A stretch of 64,000 nucleotides of DNA from Allolobophora icterica (Eukaryota > Annelida > Clitellata > Crassiclitellata > Lumbricidae), in assembly GCA_963556255.1 (NCBI GenBank), contig OY744605.1, positions 39,305,608 to 39,369,607 of the forward strand, read 5' to 3'. Below, one piece after another: positions 29,701 through 40,260 of this stretch; position 1 is the first letter of the stretch; the number at the start of each line of letters is the position of its first letter. The position numbers were made by a program, and so were the translations under genes. The notes beneath the pieces are model-generated. The model did no database searches. It was not told where the DNA came from and was given only the letters and a program-made list of their open reading frames with translations.

Positions 29701-32601
29701 CTGCAGCCACATTAAGCAGACCTTGTTCAATAATATTGGGTAATGTTAACTTATGAAACTCTCACATAATTCAGTAACTGACCATGTGTTTGTGCTATTG
29801 TCAGCGCTTCTTTGCTGTCTTTCAGACTACCACCTGTTATGATTATCTGATATAAAAAAAAACATAAGATCACACTTTAACACATTTAAAGCAGTCTCAA
29901 GTGTGTAGCTGACCATTTACATAAACCTGAAAAAATTCACGAATGGAATGAAACATGGCTATCAAATATATCCAAAAAGTTCAACTTAAGAAAAGCTTAA
30001 AATATAACACGGATTCTAGTACAATGTGGTCAAGAATAGAGATCTCAAATCTATTGCTGTTTCAGAGCATTAGAAAATAACTCATGCAAAATCGGGCCTT
30101 TTTGGTGGTTGGTCCTGTGGTTTGGAACGGGCTCCCTCTGGAGCTGCGTCTCCTCCCGAAAACCCAACCCGAGTCTTTCTACACTGCGTTAAAAACTGTT
30201 CTTTTTGTTCGTGCTGAAGTCGGGAGCGCCTCTGAGTAGTTCTCTTGAAGACGCGCTATATAAGTGCTCAAATGAATGAATGAATGAATTACAATGCACA
30301 CATGGCTTCCATAGGTTGTTTCATGGAGGCTCCAGTGTACTTTCCATTATGATGACCTAACACAATGCCAGGCTGAAGAATAAGCACATTGTCATGCTCA
30401 TAATAAGAAACTTGATCAGACTTGGGAATTCCACTAGCAAACCTGGCAAGTGCATTCTGGCTAAACAGTCCCAAATAGCTGACACCTAATCCTACCACTA
30501 ATGAAAATAATTAAGAGTGACAGTACACTGAATGTTCATGTACTAAGGTGATAACTCACAACCATCACAGCTTAGAAAAGCTCAGCCAAGGTCAGATCAA
30601 ACTCTTTTGGAAATTTATGTGACCTTGGCAAATCAAAATCAAACCACAAAATTATAAGGTTGCTGTCTTGTGCCTAGGACTCTACTGTCACAAAATTACT
30701 TCTTATTATACCATACTGTCAGTGCCATAGCTAGCGGTGTTCTAGCGGTGGGTGCCATGGAACAGGGTGCAACTGAAGACGAGGGCGCACATTTTGAGAC
30801 AGAATGATTTAACTATTAAACTAATTACTTTATCTTGAAATATAATATCTATTTAAAATGAAATAAATGTAATAAAATTAAGTAATAAAAAATAAAAGTG
30901 TATCTAAAAAAAAAAATTCAGTCCATATCCGCAAGTGGGACGTAGGTGAGGCGCTCATCTCCTTTTCTAAGCCCTTGAGCCGGCAATGGACGAATCCCAA
31001 GGTCCTGGACACGGGGCTGGTGCATCGCAAAACTTGCCGTTTACTTCCCAGCTTACGCCGGTACCAAATTATACTGCTTGGTGGCAGAGGCACGGTGTGC
31101 GCAAACAACTTGCCCAGGGTCGTTGCACGGAGTCGAACCAGCGACCGCATGATCATTGACCAAACGTGTTACCGATAGCTCCACTGTGCCGCAAAAGTGT
31201 ATACAGATAGATAGATAGATCTACCCGACAGCTTATTTAAAAATTGTTGTTTGAACGTATTTATAATAAATATTATATCCGAGATAACAATTTGGTTATT
31301 ATTCCTTAAGGTGATCTTTGGGGGGCACTATATTTACGCTTACTATGTTTCTGCATACTGTTAAACTTAAAATTACATCTACGACTAAGTCAATGGCAAT
31401 AATGGGATACCTTTTCAACTCCAGTATCCCATGACCGTTTAAGGACATCTTGAAAGTCATCTAATAACACAGTCACATAACTTCAAATTTTAATGTGCAC
31501 AAATTATATAACCAAAAATTACACCACAATTCTACTTTAAAAATGTTTACAGTTAAATTTTTACTACTGTCATAACAAAGAACAATGTATATAATTAAAA
31601 TACAGAATAATTTCACTGTACAGTTATAAAAAACAATTCAATTCAACTTGCAAATTTGAGTATTAATAGCCTGACAGGTCTTATGCAAATTTATTTAATT
31701 TAATAACAAGTGACATGAAAAACTGTCTCAAAATGTACCTTTATATTTGACTGAGCCATGATAAATGCCATGGAACATAGGATCTGAAAATGTAAGTTCA
31801 GTATGAACACATAATGTTGCCACCTTATCGAAACACATGTAATTCCACAGTTCAACAAAAGACAGAGTATGCCTTTTGTTGATGTGCATGTTACTTACTC
31901 TCACTTTGCCTCAGTATTCCAGTGCATACTGCAAACCAATTTATAACTCCATCTATCAAACTTTGAACATAAGATATATTACATAAATGTCTAATTTATA
32001 TTACTTATGAAAATGAAGACAAAACTTGGGCAAAAACACCTGAAGGTTGAAGTATGTACAAGAAAAGGAGAAACCTACAGTTAAATGTTTTTAGAATTTA
32101 GCATCTTTAAATAAACTTAACCAGGCTGTCCAAAAGATTCCTAAGGCAGACGCGCTAATGCGTAAGAATTTCTTATCTAGGATGTTATATCAGTAAAATT
32201 CATATCCAATTGTTAGGCCTTCTATCTATACCTAACCTAGTTAGCTGGCTTCCTTTCCAACTTATGTTGTTTCTTGTGTTTCATGCCTGTAACTGCATAA
32301 CACGTTTGTTAACCACAGTGCGCATGCAGGTGGTTCAATAAAGAATATACTTACTTACTTACTTACTTATGTACATCTCTGAGTGTGTGGGCTACGTGAT
32401 GATCTCGCACAAAACAATGAAATTGAAACCTACAATTGTATCAATACTAAAATATAAAGGCACAGGTCTCTGCTGTTTCAATAACTTCCAATGCATTCAA
32501 TTCTGCTGATTTTCTGAATTTTTTGTTTCATTCAAGAAGAAAAAAATGCAGTCCAAAAAACCAAATCACTTACCAGTTAGGTTTGCTCCAATGTCTGCCA
32601 T
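17736..32601 (-). CDS. TATDN1: TatD-family deoxyribonuclease TATDN1 (complete, 11 exons)
   Basis: Metal-dependent 3'-5' DNase of the TatD/TIM-barrel amidohydrolase family, linked to DNA fragmentation and repair. Minus-strand exons in coding order: 32601-32574, 31783-31739, 31460-31411, 29846-29783, 29104-28958, 28562-28520, 28141-28015, 27417-27341, 24927-24857, 24074-23942, 17835-17736. They total 885 nt, or 294 aa plus stop, near the roughly 297 aa usual for the animal protein. Every junction keeps phase with GT/AG. Visible family motifs: [19 protein letters not shown] at the start, [10 protein letters not shown], the metal-binding GECGLDYDRL, FLHCR, VHSFDGT and METDAPWC-type IETDAPWC. No catalytic residue is missing. 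The chosen ATG has an AACAATGG context and gives an N-terminus about six residues shorter than vertebrate forms. The last intron is over 6 kb and full of transposons. The 3' end converges with Patched. Confidence 0.95.
18000..18183 (+). mobile_element. L2/CR1-like LINE reverse-transcriptase fragment, left part (split by hAT)
   Basis: The translation contains [13 protein letters not shown], the usual HAFITSRLDYCNSL-type block of L2-clade reverse transcriptases. It continues at 22430 on the far side of the hAT insertion. The left limit is approximate. Confidence 0.65.
18405..19076. mobile_element. hAT MITE (CAGCGGTTCTCAACCT family), nested in the 4.2-kb hAT
   Basis: Ends are CAGCGGTTCTCAACCT and AGGTTGAGAACCGCTG. 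The target duplication ATATACAT is perfect (18397-18404, 19077-19084). Its ends contain GCGACCCC and GGGGGTCGCG, as in other animal hAT MITEs of this type. It has no coding capacity. A shorter relative with the same ends lies at 47236-47546. Confidence 0.93.
19102..21678 (-). pseudogene. hAT transposase, frameshifted (BED zinc finger to C-terminal dimerisation domain)
   Basis: Read on the minus strand in pieces. 21678-21394 carries a BED-type finger (VWDYF, C-x2-C, then HLQAFH). 21397-21206 is linker. 20426-19953 holds the catalytic-core block [15 protein letters not shown] and the [10 protein letters not shown] block. 20065-19769 has [12 protein letters not shown]. 19836-19102 ends in the hAT dimerisation region ([19 protein letters not shown], then KRNRTL). 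The pieces lie in different frames that overlap near 20,000 and 19,800. Either introns and frameshifts or decay must be assumed. Mobilisation by this copy is unlikely. Confidence 0.8.
22430..23112 (+). mobile_element. L2/CR1-like LINE, right part with 3' end
   Basis: Follows directly from the 18000-18183 part once the hAT is removed. It encodes [32 protein letters not shown] and a [10 protein letters not shown] block near 22740-22790, all typical of L2-clade C-termini. It ends with TAGAGTAGCGCTGTAG and a short GATTATGATTATG tail. The frames are broken. The same 3' end recurs at about 7450-7545. Confidence 0.75.
23123..23816 (+). mobile_element. 5'-truncated non-LTR retrotransposon (reverse-transcriptase C-terminus)
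   Basis: A 694-bp insert flanked by a perfect 10-bp duplication ACTCTAGGCA (23113-23122, 23817-23826). Its 221-codon frame starting at 23140 encodes FTYLGSNFT, a T-A-L-Y-G-C-K-T-W block, [11 protein letters not shown] and [14 protein letters not shown], the familiar C-terminal end of endonuclease/reverse-transcriptase LINEs. The tail is (GAT)n. The reading frame is open throughout, which suggests a young insertion. Confidence 0.88.
24071..24196. repeat. 64-bp tandem duplication covering the TATDN1 exon 10 acceptor
   Basis: The block starting GCATCTGTTCAATTGCAAAT at 24071 is repeated at 24135 with few differences, period 64 bp. The first copy contains the acceptor used by TATDN1 exon 10 (minus strand ..GAACAG before 24074). 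The second copy is a duplicate acceptor with no exon behind it. Confidence 0.85.
24928..26186. other. TATDN1 intron sequence without recognised gene
   Basis: Only short shadow frames. CTTTCTGGGTATTGACC at 25510 recurs at 46070 and suggests a dispersed-repeat remnant. Confidence 0.5.
26187..27138. mobile_element. Tc1/mariner- or pogo-like element, non-autonomous
   Basis: Ends CCGTATATACTCGAGAATAA and TTATTCTCGAGTATATACGG, an almost perfect inverted pair of about 25 bp, flanked by TA on each side (26185-26186, 27139-27140). The TA duplication and the ends fit the mariner superfamily. I see no transposase frame in its 952 bp. Lies in the TATDN1 intron between 27341 and 24927. Confidence 0.85.
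27712..27908. mobile_element. hAT MITE (CAGGGCTGTAGTCGAGG family)
   Basis: Ends CAGGGCTGTAGTCGAGG and CCACTACAGCCCTG. Perfect target duplication GGTATGTT (27704-27711, 27909-27916). GTACTCACCTC is repeated inside. Confidence 0.9.
30050..30288 (+). mobile_element. L2/CR1-like LINE 3' fragment with (TGAA)n tail
   Basis: Encodes [14 protein letters not shown] near 30115-30160, the common A-P-x-L-W-N-x-L-P end of L2-clade proteins. It then has GCGCTATATAAGTGCTCAAA and TGAATGAATGAATGAA. Its tail abuts the orphan ORF on the other strand. Confidence 0.7.
30289..30498 (-). CDS. Orphan exon-like ORF in TATDN1 intron 3, cut by a LINE tail
   Basis: A 69-codon reading frame follows a good acceptor (ATTATTTTCATTAG at 30499-30512 on the minus strand). 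It includes [19 protein letters not shown] and [15 protein letters not shown]. The composition looks protein-coding and the frame matches no repeat that I know. The [10 protein letters not shown] stretch faintly resembles a short-chain dehydrogenase/reductase loop, but I would not name it. The frame ends at a stop formed where the (TGAA)n tail of an L2-like LINE begins, so the original exon may have been longer. It could be an alternative TATDN1 exon, a captured exon or a relic. It is not needed for the complete TATDN1 frame. Confidence 0.3.
   Translation of the reverse strand: MVGLGVSYLGLFSQNALARFASGIPKSDQVSYYEHDNVLILQPGIVLGHHNGKYTGASMKQPMEAMCAL
30920..31195 (-). mobile_element. tRNA-derived SINE, family A
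   Basis: On the minus strand the element starts near 31195 with GGCACAGTGGAGCTATCGG. It carries a near-consensus pol III B box GGTTCGACTCC at 31129-31139. The body is shared with the copy at 14291-14545. It sits in TATDN1 intron 3. Confidence 0.7.
32185..32372 (+). mobile_element. Retroelement fragment with (CTTA)n tail
   Basis: Ends TTCAATAAAGAATATACTTA followed by several CTTA units. The tail is shared with 12415-12530. Intron 1 of TATDN1. Confidence 0.5.
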
Positions 32602-32842
32602 TGTTTCACAAAATACCAGTATATAAATTATGATGACGTTGAGCGTTCCAAACAAAGAGGCAAGCCACAAAGAGAATGGAAGCATGTAACATACAGTAAC
32701 ACAGCATCTTTAAAATAGCATTATAGACAAATGAATCCTACAATTTTTAATACCATAACACAGCACTACCCACAGTGATGGTTCTACAGATTAGGAAAAT
32801 TACTATGACCCAAGCTGTTCCCCTACATGCCCCAAAATTATT

Positions 32843-33117
32843 GGGATCAACGCGAATCCCCGAAACCCGAATCCCCGAAAACGCTGAAAATACGCAAAAG
32901 CCTGATTTCCAGAAAACAATTTTATAGAAAGCGGCCGAACTCTGGAAAACTATTCAAAGTTTAATTGTAAACTCTTATATATTACACAGACCTAGCGTGG
33001 TCTTGATGTATCTCAAAATACTGCCTGTTCACCTGTTTATTTGTAATTTTAGTCTAGATTTGATTTCGGGGATCCGGCCGAAATTTGTTTCGGGAATTCG
33101 GGTTTCGGGCCGCACCC
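32843..33117. mobile_element. GGG-ended MITE, copy A (upstream of TATDN1)
   Basis: Ends GGGATCAACGCGAATCCCCG and GGGTTTCGGGCCGCACCC. Flanked by AAATTATT on both sides (32835-32842, 33118-33125). Repeats of CGAATCCCCGAAACC lie inside both ends. Same family as 57055-59956 and 60962-61639. It begins about 240 bp upstream of the TATDN1 ATG. Confidence 0.85.
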
Positions 33118-33830
33118 AAATTATTGGCCACTTTTAATATTAATTACAATATTTTATGGCTCATTTGGAGCTTTAACAATATAGAAAACGGAAGGTCACC
33201 GAAAATAATGAGAAAAAAATGCCAAAATAGTTGATAAAAATAGTCAGCAAAATTGTGGCTACACAGAAAGCTTATAAATCAGACTTCAAAGCTGTGGGGA
33301 TGACATCAAATTTTCCAGTTAATACTGCCATAATTATAAACTTCAGCATACGTTGGTGGTCATGGGCAGAAAAATCACAGTCTCCTTAAATGCTCTTGCC
33401 CCCTCATTTCACTGTGTAAAGGGCATGTTCCGAAGCATACAATCCTTAGTTGAACAAATTACCTGACACACAAAATGAGAAAATGTGTGAAAATAGCGCT
33501 TCCTGTGTTTGATGCCCTTTAGGGCCATTTACACAACGGCTGGATGCAGTCCGAGTTTATGGTAAGCTTATAATAGGATCCATACACACCTTATTTGGAC
33601 CAGTTACCTACACTTAATGTGATATATGTGAAAATAAGGTTTCTCCAAGTTTGTCCTTTTAATAAATATACCTGCGACTTTCGCGACAAAAATAGCGCTA
33701 TAGAAATGTATATTAAGTGGTTAGCCTACTTGGTTAACATGTGCACCCACCAATAAATCGAAGCGTAGGTTTTATTAATCCAACAGATTTCGCCATCGCT
33801 GCGATATTAACAAAATGTAATGCTAAACGG

Positions 33831-34148
33831 GGTAAACGTACGCTTTAGCGTAATTAATTATTGGCAGGATTTCGGAAAAATGAATAGCGTAAATAATTAT
33901 TTAATCCACGTTCCAGCTTCTAGTTCAGTTTAATGTTACACATTTTAATCGTTCATCCATCCAGCTTCCACTTTTAGCTCATTTTCATCGCTAATCCAGC
34001 TTTCAGCTTGACTTATATTTTCACCGCTAATCCACCTTCCAGTTAGATTTGTATTTTCATCGCTAATACAGCTTCCAATAATTAATTGCGCTAAAGCGAA
34101 CGTGGACATTTCGTCCAATAATTAATTACGCTAAAACGTACGTTTACC
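33831..34148. mobile_element. Palindromic MITE with internal tandem repeat
   Basis: Ends GGTAAACGTACGCTTTAGCG and CTAAAACGTACGTTTACC form an inverted pair extending over about 34 bp through TAATTAATTATTGG. Between them are about five copies of a roughly 38-bp unit built on TTCATCGCTAATCCAGCTT. No clear target duplication. The internal unit also occurs, inverted, in 60962-61639. Confidence 0.75.
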
Positions 34149-34178
34149 GTCAACCAATCATAGCAGAAATGCCAAGAC

Positions 34179-35385
34179 CAGTGTTGCCAGTGAGGTTTTT
34201 GAGATTTCCCCAGATTTCCTTCCAAAAAATCCCCAGAAATCCCCAGATTATATAACCACAATTTTATTAACACTTTAACATTAGGTATCAGATATTTTAA
34301 CACTATTTAACAGTAAAATATTTACTAAGTTACATTAATAACACAATATTCCTCAAATGAATCAAATATAAGATGTTAGTTGTGACTATTTACTTGTCAG
34401 TTGTCACTTGTCAAATTTGTCAACGAGTCGGCATCCAAGTCGACAACTTCTGCTTCGTCAATATCACATGCATCAATTAACAACGTGGAATCTTGATTTG
34501 AAGTTTCAAAATATTTGCATGTCTCTACCGACAACGTCCTTAACACACATTTTCAACCACGCTTTTACTAGGATTAAACTTATGACAAATTCCATCTTTA
34601 GCAATTGCTTGCTTGGCTCGTAAGTTGACAATGGCAACTGTTTCACATAAAAGCTTGTTGGTTTGTTGCGTTTTAACTAAATTAACCTTCCAAAACACTG
34701 CTTTGTCCAAGTTGGAACATGTTTCGTACTTGAGTACAACAGTGTTCATTGTCAGCAGAATTTGTCCTACACCGTTGACTTTATCCACTGAAGCTTCGGA
34801 TTGGAAATACAAACGCAGAGCATCCCGTTGCTCAAGGGTTCTCTCAATGACTGCTTTACACACAGCTTCAAAACTTTATGTTTTCTGGGCCTGAACTACA
34901 TCTTGTATTAAATGGAACTGGTGATTTCTTTTACTGCTACACTCATTTTCCCGTCATCTTAATTTTAATTATTTGTAGACAAAAAAAAACAATATGCTGT
35001 TTAGTGTTTACCTTCTTAAGTCTATAACTTAGAGAGACATCACAAACAAAGACTCAGTATTGTAGATGATTGACAGCCATTATCAACAGAAATTTTAAAT
35101 TATAACAGGAAATAGAATTACAACTACAAGAATGACTAGATAGTTGATATGGTTTAAAACAAGAATACATTTTGTGGAATAAAAATTATATAGCACGTTA
35201 TTTCTTACATATAATTACAATATAAGCATAGTTTTTAATGCTCAGTGCACACAAAATAATACATTGTCAATGCAAATGGTCAGAATGGTCAAATTTCCCC
35301 AGATTTGGCCAAAAAATCCCCAGATACCCAGACGAAGGCCGAAATCCCCAGATCTAGGGAAAAATCCCCAGCTCTGGCAACACTG
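34179..35385 (-). mobile_element. hAT element (CAGTGTTGCCAG) with transposase remnant
   Basis: Ends CAGTGTTGCCAG and CTGGCAACACTG. Perfect target duplication GCCAAGAC (34171-34178, 35386-35393). AAATCCCCAGA motifs recur at both ends. A minus-strand frame at 34863-34540 (TLEQRDALRLYFQSEAS) matches the central part of hAT transposases. Too short to be autonomous. It ends 200 bp before the ORF starting at 35585. Confidence 0.9.
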
Positions 35386-35584
35386 GCCAAGACCCTATAG
35401 GCCAATTTGCATCAACACTAATTAAATGTCTAACCTTGGACCCTAGCAACGGAATCACGTGATCAAAATTCGACAGTCTGATTGGACAGTAATTTAGGTT
35501 AGAGCCCGCCTTTAATGTTGTTATGTAAACAGATTATTAGTGGGTGTGAAATTTTTCGAGATGTCGTGTTAAAACATAAATAAC

Positions 35585-38500
35585 ATGTCAATTTCGGAAG
35601 AGAATAGGGTAGCTGCAGCATTGAATCAGCTTGATAAATCAAATTTATCATCTGCGTGTTCTGCGGAAGATTTGAAAAAGTTAGTTGAGGATTATTTCTG
35701 CGCCGCGAAGGATACCGATGACCTGAGCGATTTTGAGAGCGATGAGGATGATTCGCATGAAGCAGGAGACGAGTGTGGAGAAAGTGATCGTGACGAAGTT
35801 GACTTTGGCATGCAGGCTGCTGGAATACGAGATTTGACCGATGAGGAGATGCCAGAAATAGCCGTCAACATGCGTCAATGCCGCGTTGACGAGGCTTCTG
35901 ACTTGTTAATCCCTGTCTCAACTGATTATGCCAACACCGATATTGACAAAGAATTAGCCACTGTGAAAGAATTTATGTGTAGCTGTAAGCTAAATTCCGG
36001 CCAACCATGCTATACTCAGTTCCACCATGACGAGGTTATTCGACGACGTATGGCAATGCAAGAATTATCAAGCGGTATGTATAACGTTTATCAAAAGTTG
36101 AAAATAATTATGTTATAGAACACATTAATTTTGTAAAGGCTGCCAATTGAAGTGCTGCCAGCTACCCAGCAGTCACTCAGTGCTGGGCTAACCCTGAACC
36201 TAAATGTAATATCGTACTCACACAGGACAACAGTGTTTGGCATACATCCATACCCGAGTTTTATACCCACGTAGCTGACAATCTTGGCCTTTAGTGTTTA
36301 AATTAACTCTCAATAACTAATTATTTTCTGCTAACGATTGTATCCAGATGCGTCGTGTCGCCTGGTGTTTCATTAAAGGAATATACATAATACCGATTGT
36401 CCTGTATGCCATACCGAATACTTTGCCATACATTATAGAACTTTATTTGTCATACATAATACTTTCTTTGCTATACGTGTTCGTTCAGGCCCAGCCCTAG
36501 GGTGTGCGGGGCCCAAGGCAGCAAGCGATAAGTGGGGCCCCGAGCAAAAATAGCATTGTGGAGTTGATTTCCTGCGAAGACGGTATTGGCAATATGTATT
36601 AAATAATGCAGAATCGAAGTTAAATGGGTTAATGAAAAAAATGCAAATCAGGCTCTTAATACTAGCATTTTACTATGGAAACAGTAATTATGTTTATTTA
36701 ATTATTGATCATCTGACAATTGAGAAAGGATATTAAACATTTTAGTATCCTCCTAATTGAAAGTTTGTTAGTCACCAAAGACAATAGCGTGGGTTCTATC
36801 TTCTAAAATGTTTTTATTCACGTAAATCTTGCGCAATGATTTCGCTATAGTCTAGAACTCTAGATTGCTCGCAACATCATTCTCAATTGACAAAATAGCT
36901 AAGTTAGCCTTTCTTGAAGCATCGTTAATTGCATATAGGTTTTGATAAGTTTCAGCTTCGAGAAGCTTCTTAGTCTCCAGAAGCTACAGTGACAGGAACA
37001 GTCAGACGTATTCGAAGTGCAACGTACGTGTTAGGAAAGTCATAATATCGCTTGTTTATTGTAAAAATTTGCAAAATCTTAACAGGAGCATTGCAGGCTG
37101 CTGCAGGAATGATAGAACTTCAATGATTGCAACTCCTCAGCAATCATGAAAGACCAAGATCCCTAGTTTTCGCCGGCTGTAACTTTTTTCTTCAGATTCA
37201 TACTGCAATTCTGTGGGACAGTTTTTTGCAACTCGTGAAATTTGTAAAGAAATCCAAACGACTCATGATGCATTCTCAGTAGTTCAAAGCGGCTGTCCAT
37301 CTACAATTCTACATGATTACCGTATTGACAACATGGTTGAAGTAATTTATGAGAAATTTATCTTGTGCGTCTGAAAATCCCTCATCGTCAGCTTCATATG
37401 TAAATAGTTTTTTTTTCTTTAGCGCTCTTTGAAAACTGGTTCTACTTCTAAATCTGTGGCAATTTCCTTTGCAGTTGCTATTGCCGTTGCAAGGCCGCCT
37501 CTCTGTAAGATTTCAACCATTTGTAAGAAGTTTATGTTCCATGCTGTTGATAGCAGTGCTAGATCGACTGAGATGTTTTTGTAAGTCGTTGCTGATATAA
37601 TTAAACTGGACCAATATGTCGTATCAAAAGCAATTGAACCAATCTCATCACTGTAAAAAATTATAGCCAGCAGCGCGGGGCCCCTGAAAGCGTGGGGCCC
37701 AAGGCGGCTGCCTCGTTCGCCTTACCCTAGGGCCGGGCCTGTGTTCGTTGGTATTGAAAACAATGTTATCTCATGTTTTGCAATAGTTATTTTAATGGTT
37801 ATCAGTTTGGAATGCTGTTTTTCAGGTCAAAAAGATTTGGTTTTGTTGGGTATGATTAGCTGCAACATACACTTGTCAGGAAAAAACATGTCGATCAAAT
37901 CACATTGACAACAAAGAACGATTACATCCAAAGTCAACCTATTTTGTGGAATCCAAGCAAGTCTGCCGAGAAACCTTCCGCTTCTTGCATTTGTAAGTGG
38001 TATTATCTGATTGTTGTACTGTTTAAGAAAAATGTAATTAACAAGAATGTTACAATATCTCAATGATTTGAGTATGTTCATTTTATACAGGATATTTTAT
38101 GAGATAATTCAAGAATTGACTTTTGAAATGTTGTTTATGTTTTGAGCATCATTATTATTGTATTTTATTGTATTGTATCGTATCCTAACATTTATAGGCG
38201 CCTTTAAGTGTTCGCTAATCAGAGGTGCTCCCAGTGCGAAAGACCCAGTGAATAGAAAGTGGTTTTAAGACAGCGGAATGAGGCACTTGGGCCACCAGCT
38301 AATAAAGAGGCTCGTGTCAATGGAGGTAGTTGATTCCATAGATTAGAGCGATTATAGAACAATAATATTTTAAACTAATGGCCAGGCTATTGTTTTATTT
38401 TACAAACAGGATAAGCCGAGACCTGCTGACAACACTTATCAAGTGGTATCGAGAAAACGGCCTGCAGCCTCGACCTAAACGAAGCGGTGGCCGCATCAAC

Positions 38501-40260
38501 ATGAAAAGAAATTTATCATTCCAGGACATAGAAAGCGTCGTTCGTTTCTTGGTGAACTTTGCTGAAGTGAATGCCATTGTTCTGCCTGGACGCGTTCCTC
38601 GTTCTACAAATGGGACGTTAAAATTCTTCCATCAAGCGAGACTCGATCTTCAGTCTGGCGCAAATACAAAGCAGCTGTGATCAGCAATGGTTTGTTAATA
38701 ATTGAGTTTATTGGAAAACTAGCAGAAAATTTGATATTCAAATATCAATAAAAAAAAATTATTTTTAAAACCAGGTTTACATTAATTTTATATTCATCTG
38801 CAAACTGCCACGGTACTCGCTAAGCAGTTGCATACAACTAAACCTATCATTAATGGTAATTAGTACAATTAACTCTAGTTTATGGGAAAACTAGCAGAAA
38901 TATGCAAATATCAATAAAAAAATTTTCATTTCTATTATTTAAACCAGGTTTACATTAATTTTATCAAACTGCTAGGTACTCGCTAAAAGGTTGCATACAA
39001 CAAAACTATCAGAGGCCCCATTAATGGTAATTAGTACAATGATTGTTTGATTTTCTTACACAGAACAAAGAGCAGTTGGAAACAGTACATTTCGCAAACT
39101 TTGGCGTCAGATTGTTCCCAATATTGTCATAACAAAACCACGGAGCGACATCTGTTGGGAATGTCACCAGAACAACACCACTATCTACAGGACTGCCAAC
39201 CTTCCAGAGTGTGTGAAGAGCGCAAAACTCTTGAAGCAGGAGAAACCTTTGGTAACAGTACTGTTGTGAACGAAAGATCGCTTTATCAAAGTATGGTAGC
39301 AGACTGCAAAGTTGAAGCTGTTGGTTTGCAGTTGTCACAGAATGCACCATGTAGTCGGCAGAGAAGTATGCATTACAGTTTCGACTACGCACAACAAGTG
39401 CAATATCCCAGCGATCCCATGCAGCCTGGCCCGATGTACTTTCTGTGCCCTCGGAAGTGTGGAGTATTTGGAATTTGCTGTGAAGGCATTCCCCAACAAA
39501 TAAATTTTTTAATTGATGAAGCCCATTCTTGCAGCAAAGGTTCAAATTCTGTAATAAGTTACCTGGACTATTTTTTTCAACTTTTGGGCTTGGTGAGACT
39601 AACGTGCATTTACACTGTGACAACTGTAGCGGACAAAATAAAAATCGTTACATGCTGTGGTATTTGCTCTGGAGATGCTGTGTTGGTCTGCACGAAACTA
39701 TAACTTTAAATTTTCTCGTGACAGGTCACACGAAATTTACACCCGACTGGTGCTTTGGCTTATTTAAGCAAGCATTCAGGCCCTCACCTGTTTCGAGCTT
39801 GGCAGACATTGCTTGTGTTGTAAATAACTCCACAGTATCTGGAATTAATGTTGCACAGTTAGTGGGTGATGAAAAAGGCCAGACCTACGTTCCTTGCAAA
39901 AACTGGCAGAAATTTCTTGAATCTAGTTTCAAGCCACTCCTACAAATAAAATCTTACCATCATTTTAGATTTTCTGCCAGAGAACCTGGCATCGTGTTTG
40001 CAAAACTGTTTGCAGACTCGAATGAAGAAAGATTTGACCTGCAAGTTAAGTCAAATGTTACTTTTAATCGCATAGTATTATATTCATTATCCACATGCAA
40101 GTCCTGTCAAGTCGCTTCTTGTCTGTCATCGCCATACTATCAGAAGCTGCACGAGTCGACTCAGTGCGCGTACTCGGTGTTACCATGCATCACCTCCGAC
40201 CTTAAAATGGACTTGCACCTAGATGCACTTTGCACCTTGCACTGTGACCCAAGGCCGTAG
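35585..40260 (+). pseudogene. Decayed member of an uncharacterised invertebrate multicopy family (transposase-like HxDNCxGQNKN core)
   Basis: Exons: 35585-36074 (acidic N-terminus ending in CYTQFHHDEVIRRRM), 37826-37992, 38410-38689, 39064-40260, with GT/AG sites and compatible phases. The family is widespread in invertebrate genomes, and its core is often annotated DUF7869. Recognisable blocks are CRETFRFLH, WYRENGLQPRPKRSGG, FRKLWRQIVPNIVITKPRSD, CWECHQNN, HLHCDNCSGQNKNRYMLWYL, GHTKFTPDWCFGLFKQAFR and SYHHFRF. The spaced acidic residues and the D-N-C-x-G-Q-N-K-N block resemble an RNase-H-like transposase fold (inference). At least four single-base frame changes are needed: one at an A-run near 37882, one near 38600, one before the TGA at 39267, and one near 39585. 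The neighbouring genes are intact, so decay is likelier than poor assembly. Exon 1 alone is open for 163 codons. A hAT element sits in the first intron, and another repeat begins right at the C-terminus. Confidence 0.7.
36486..37741 (-). mobile_element. hAT element (CAGGCCCAGCCCTAGGG) with transposase remnant
   Basis: Ends CAGGCCCAGCCCTAGGGTG and CCCTAGGGCCGGGCCTG. Perfect target duplication TGTTCGTT (36478-36485, 37742-37749). GGGGCCCAAGGC occurs near both ends. Minus-strand traces at about 37520-37300 read GGLATAIATAKEIATDLEVE, PVFKER and FTYEADDE, a common hAT transposase segment, with stops. Inserted in the first intron of the decayed gene at 35585. Confidence 0.92.

Noticed and set aside
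30878..31178. tRNA gene at 31120-31195
   Set aside because: It has a pol III B box, but no complete cloverleaf is evident, and the sequence continues into a body shared with 14291-14545. It is a SINE head.
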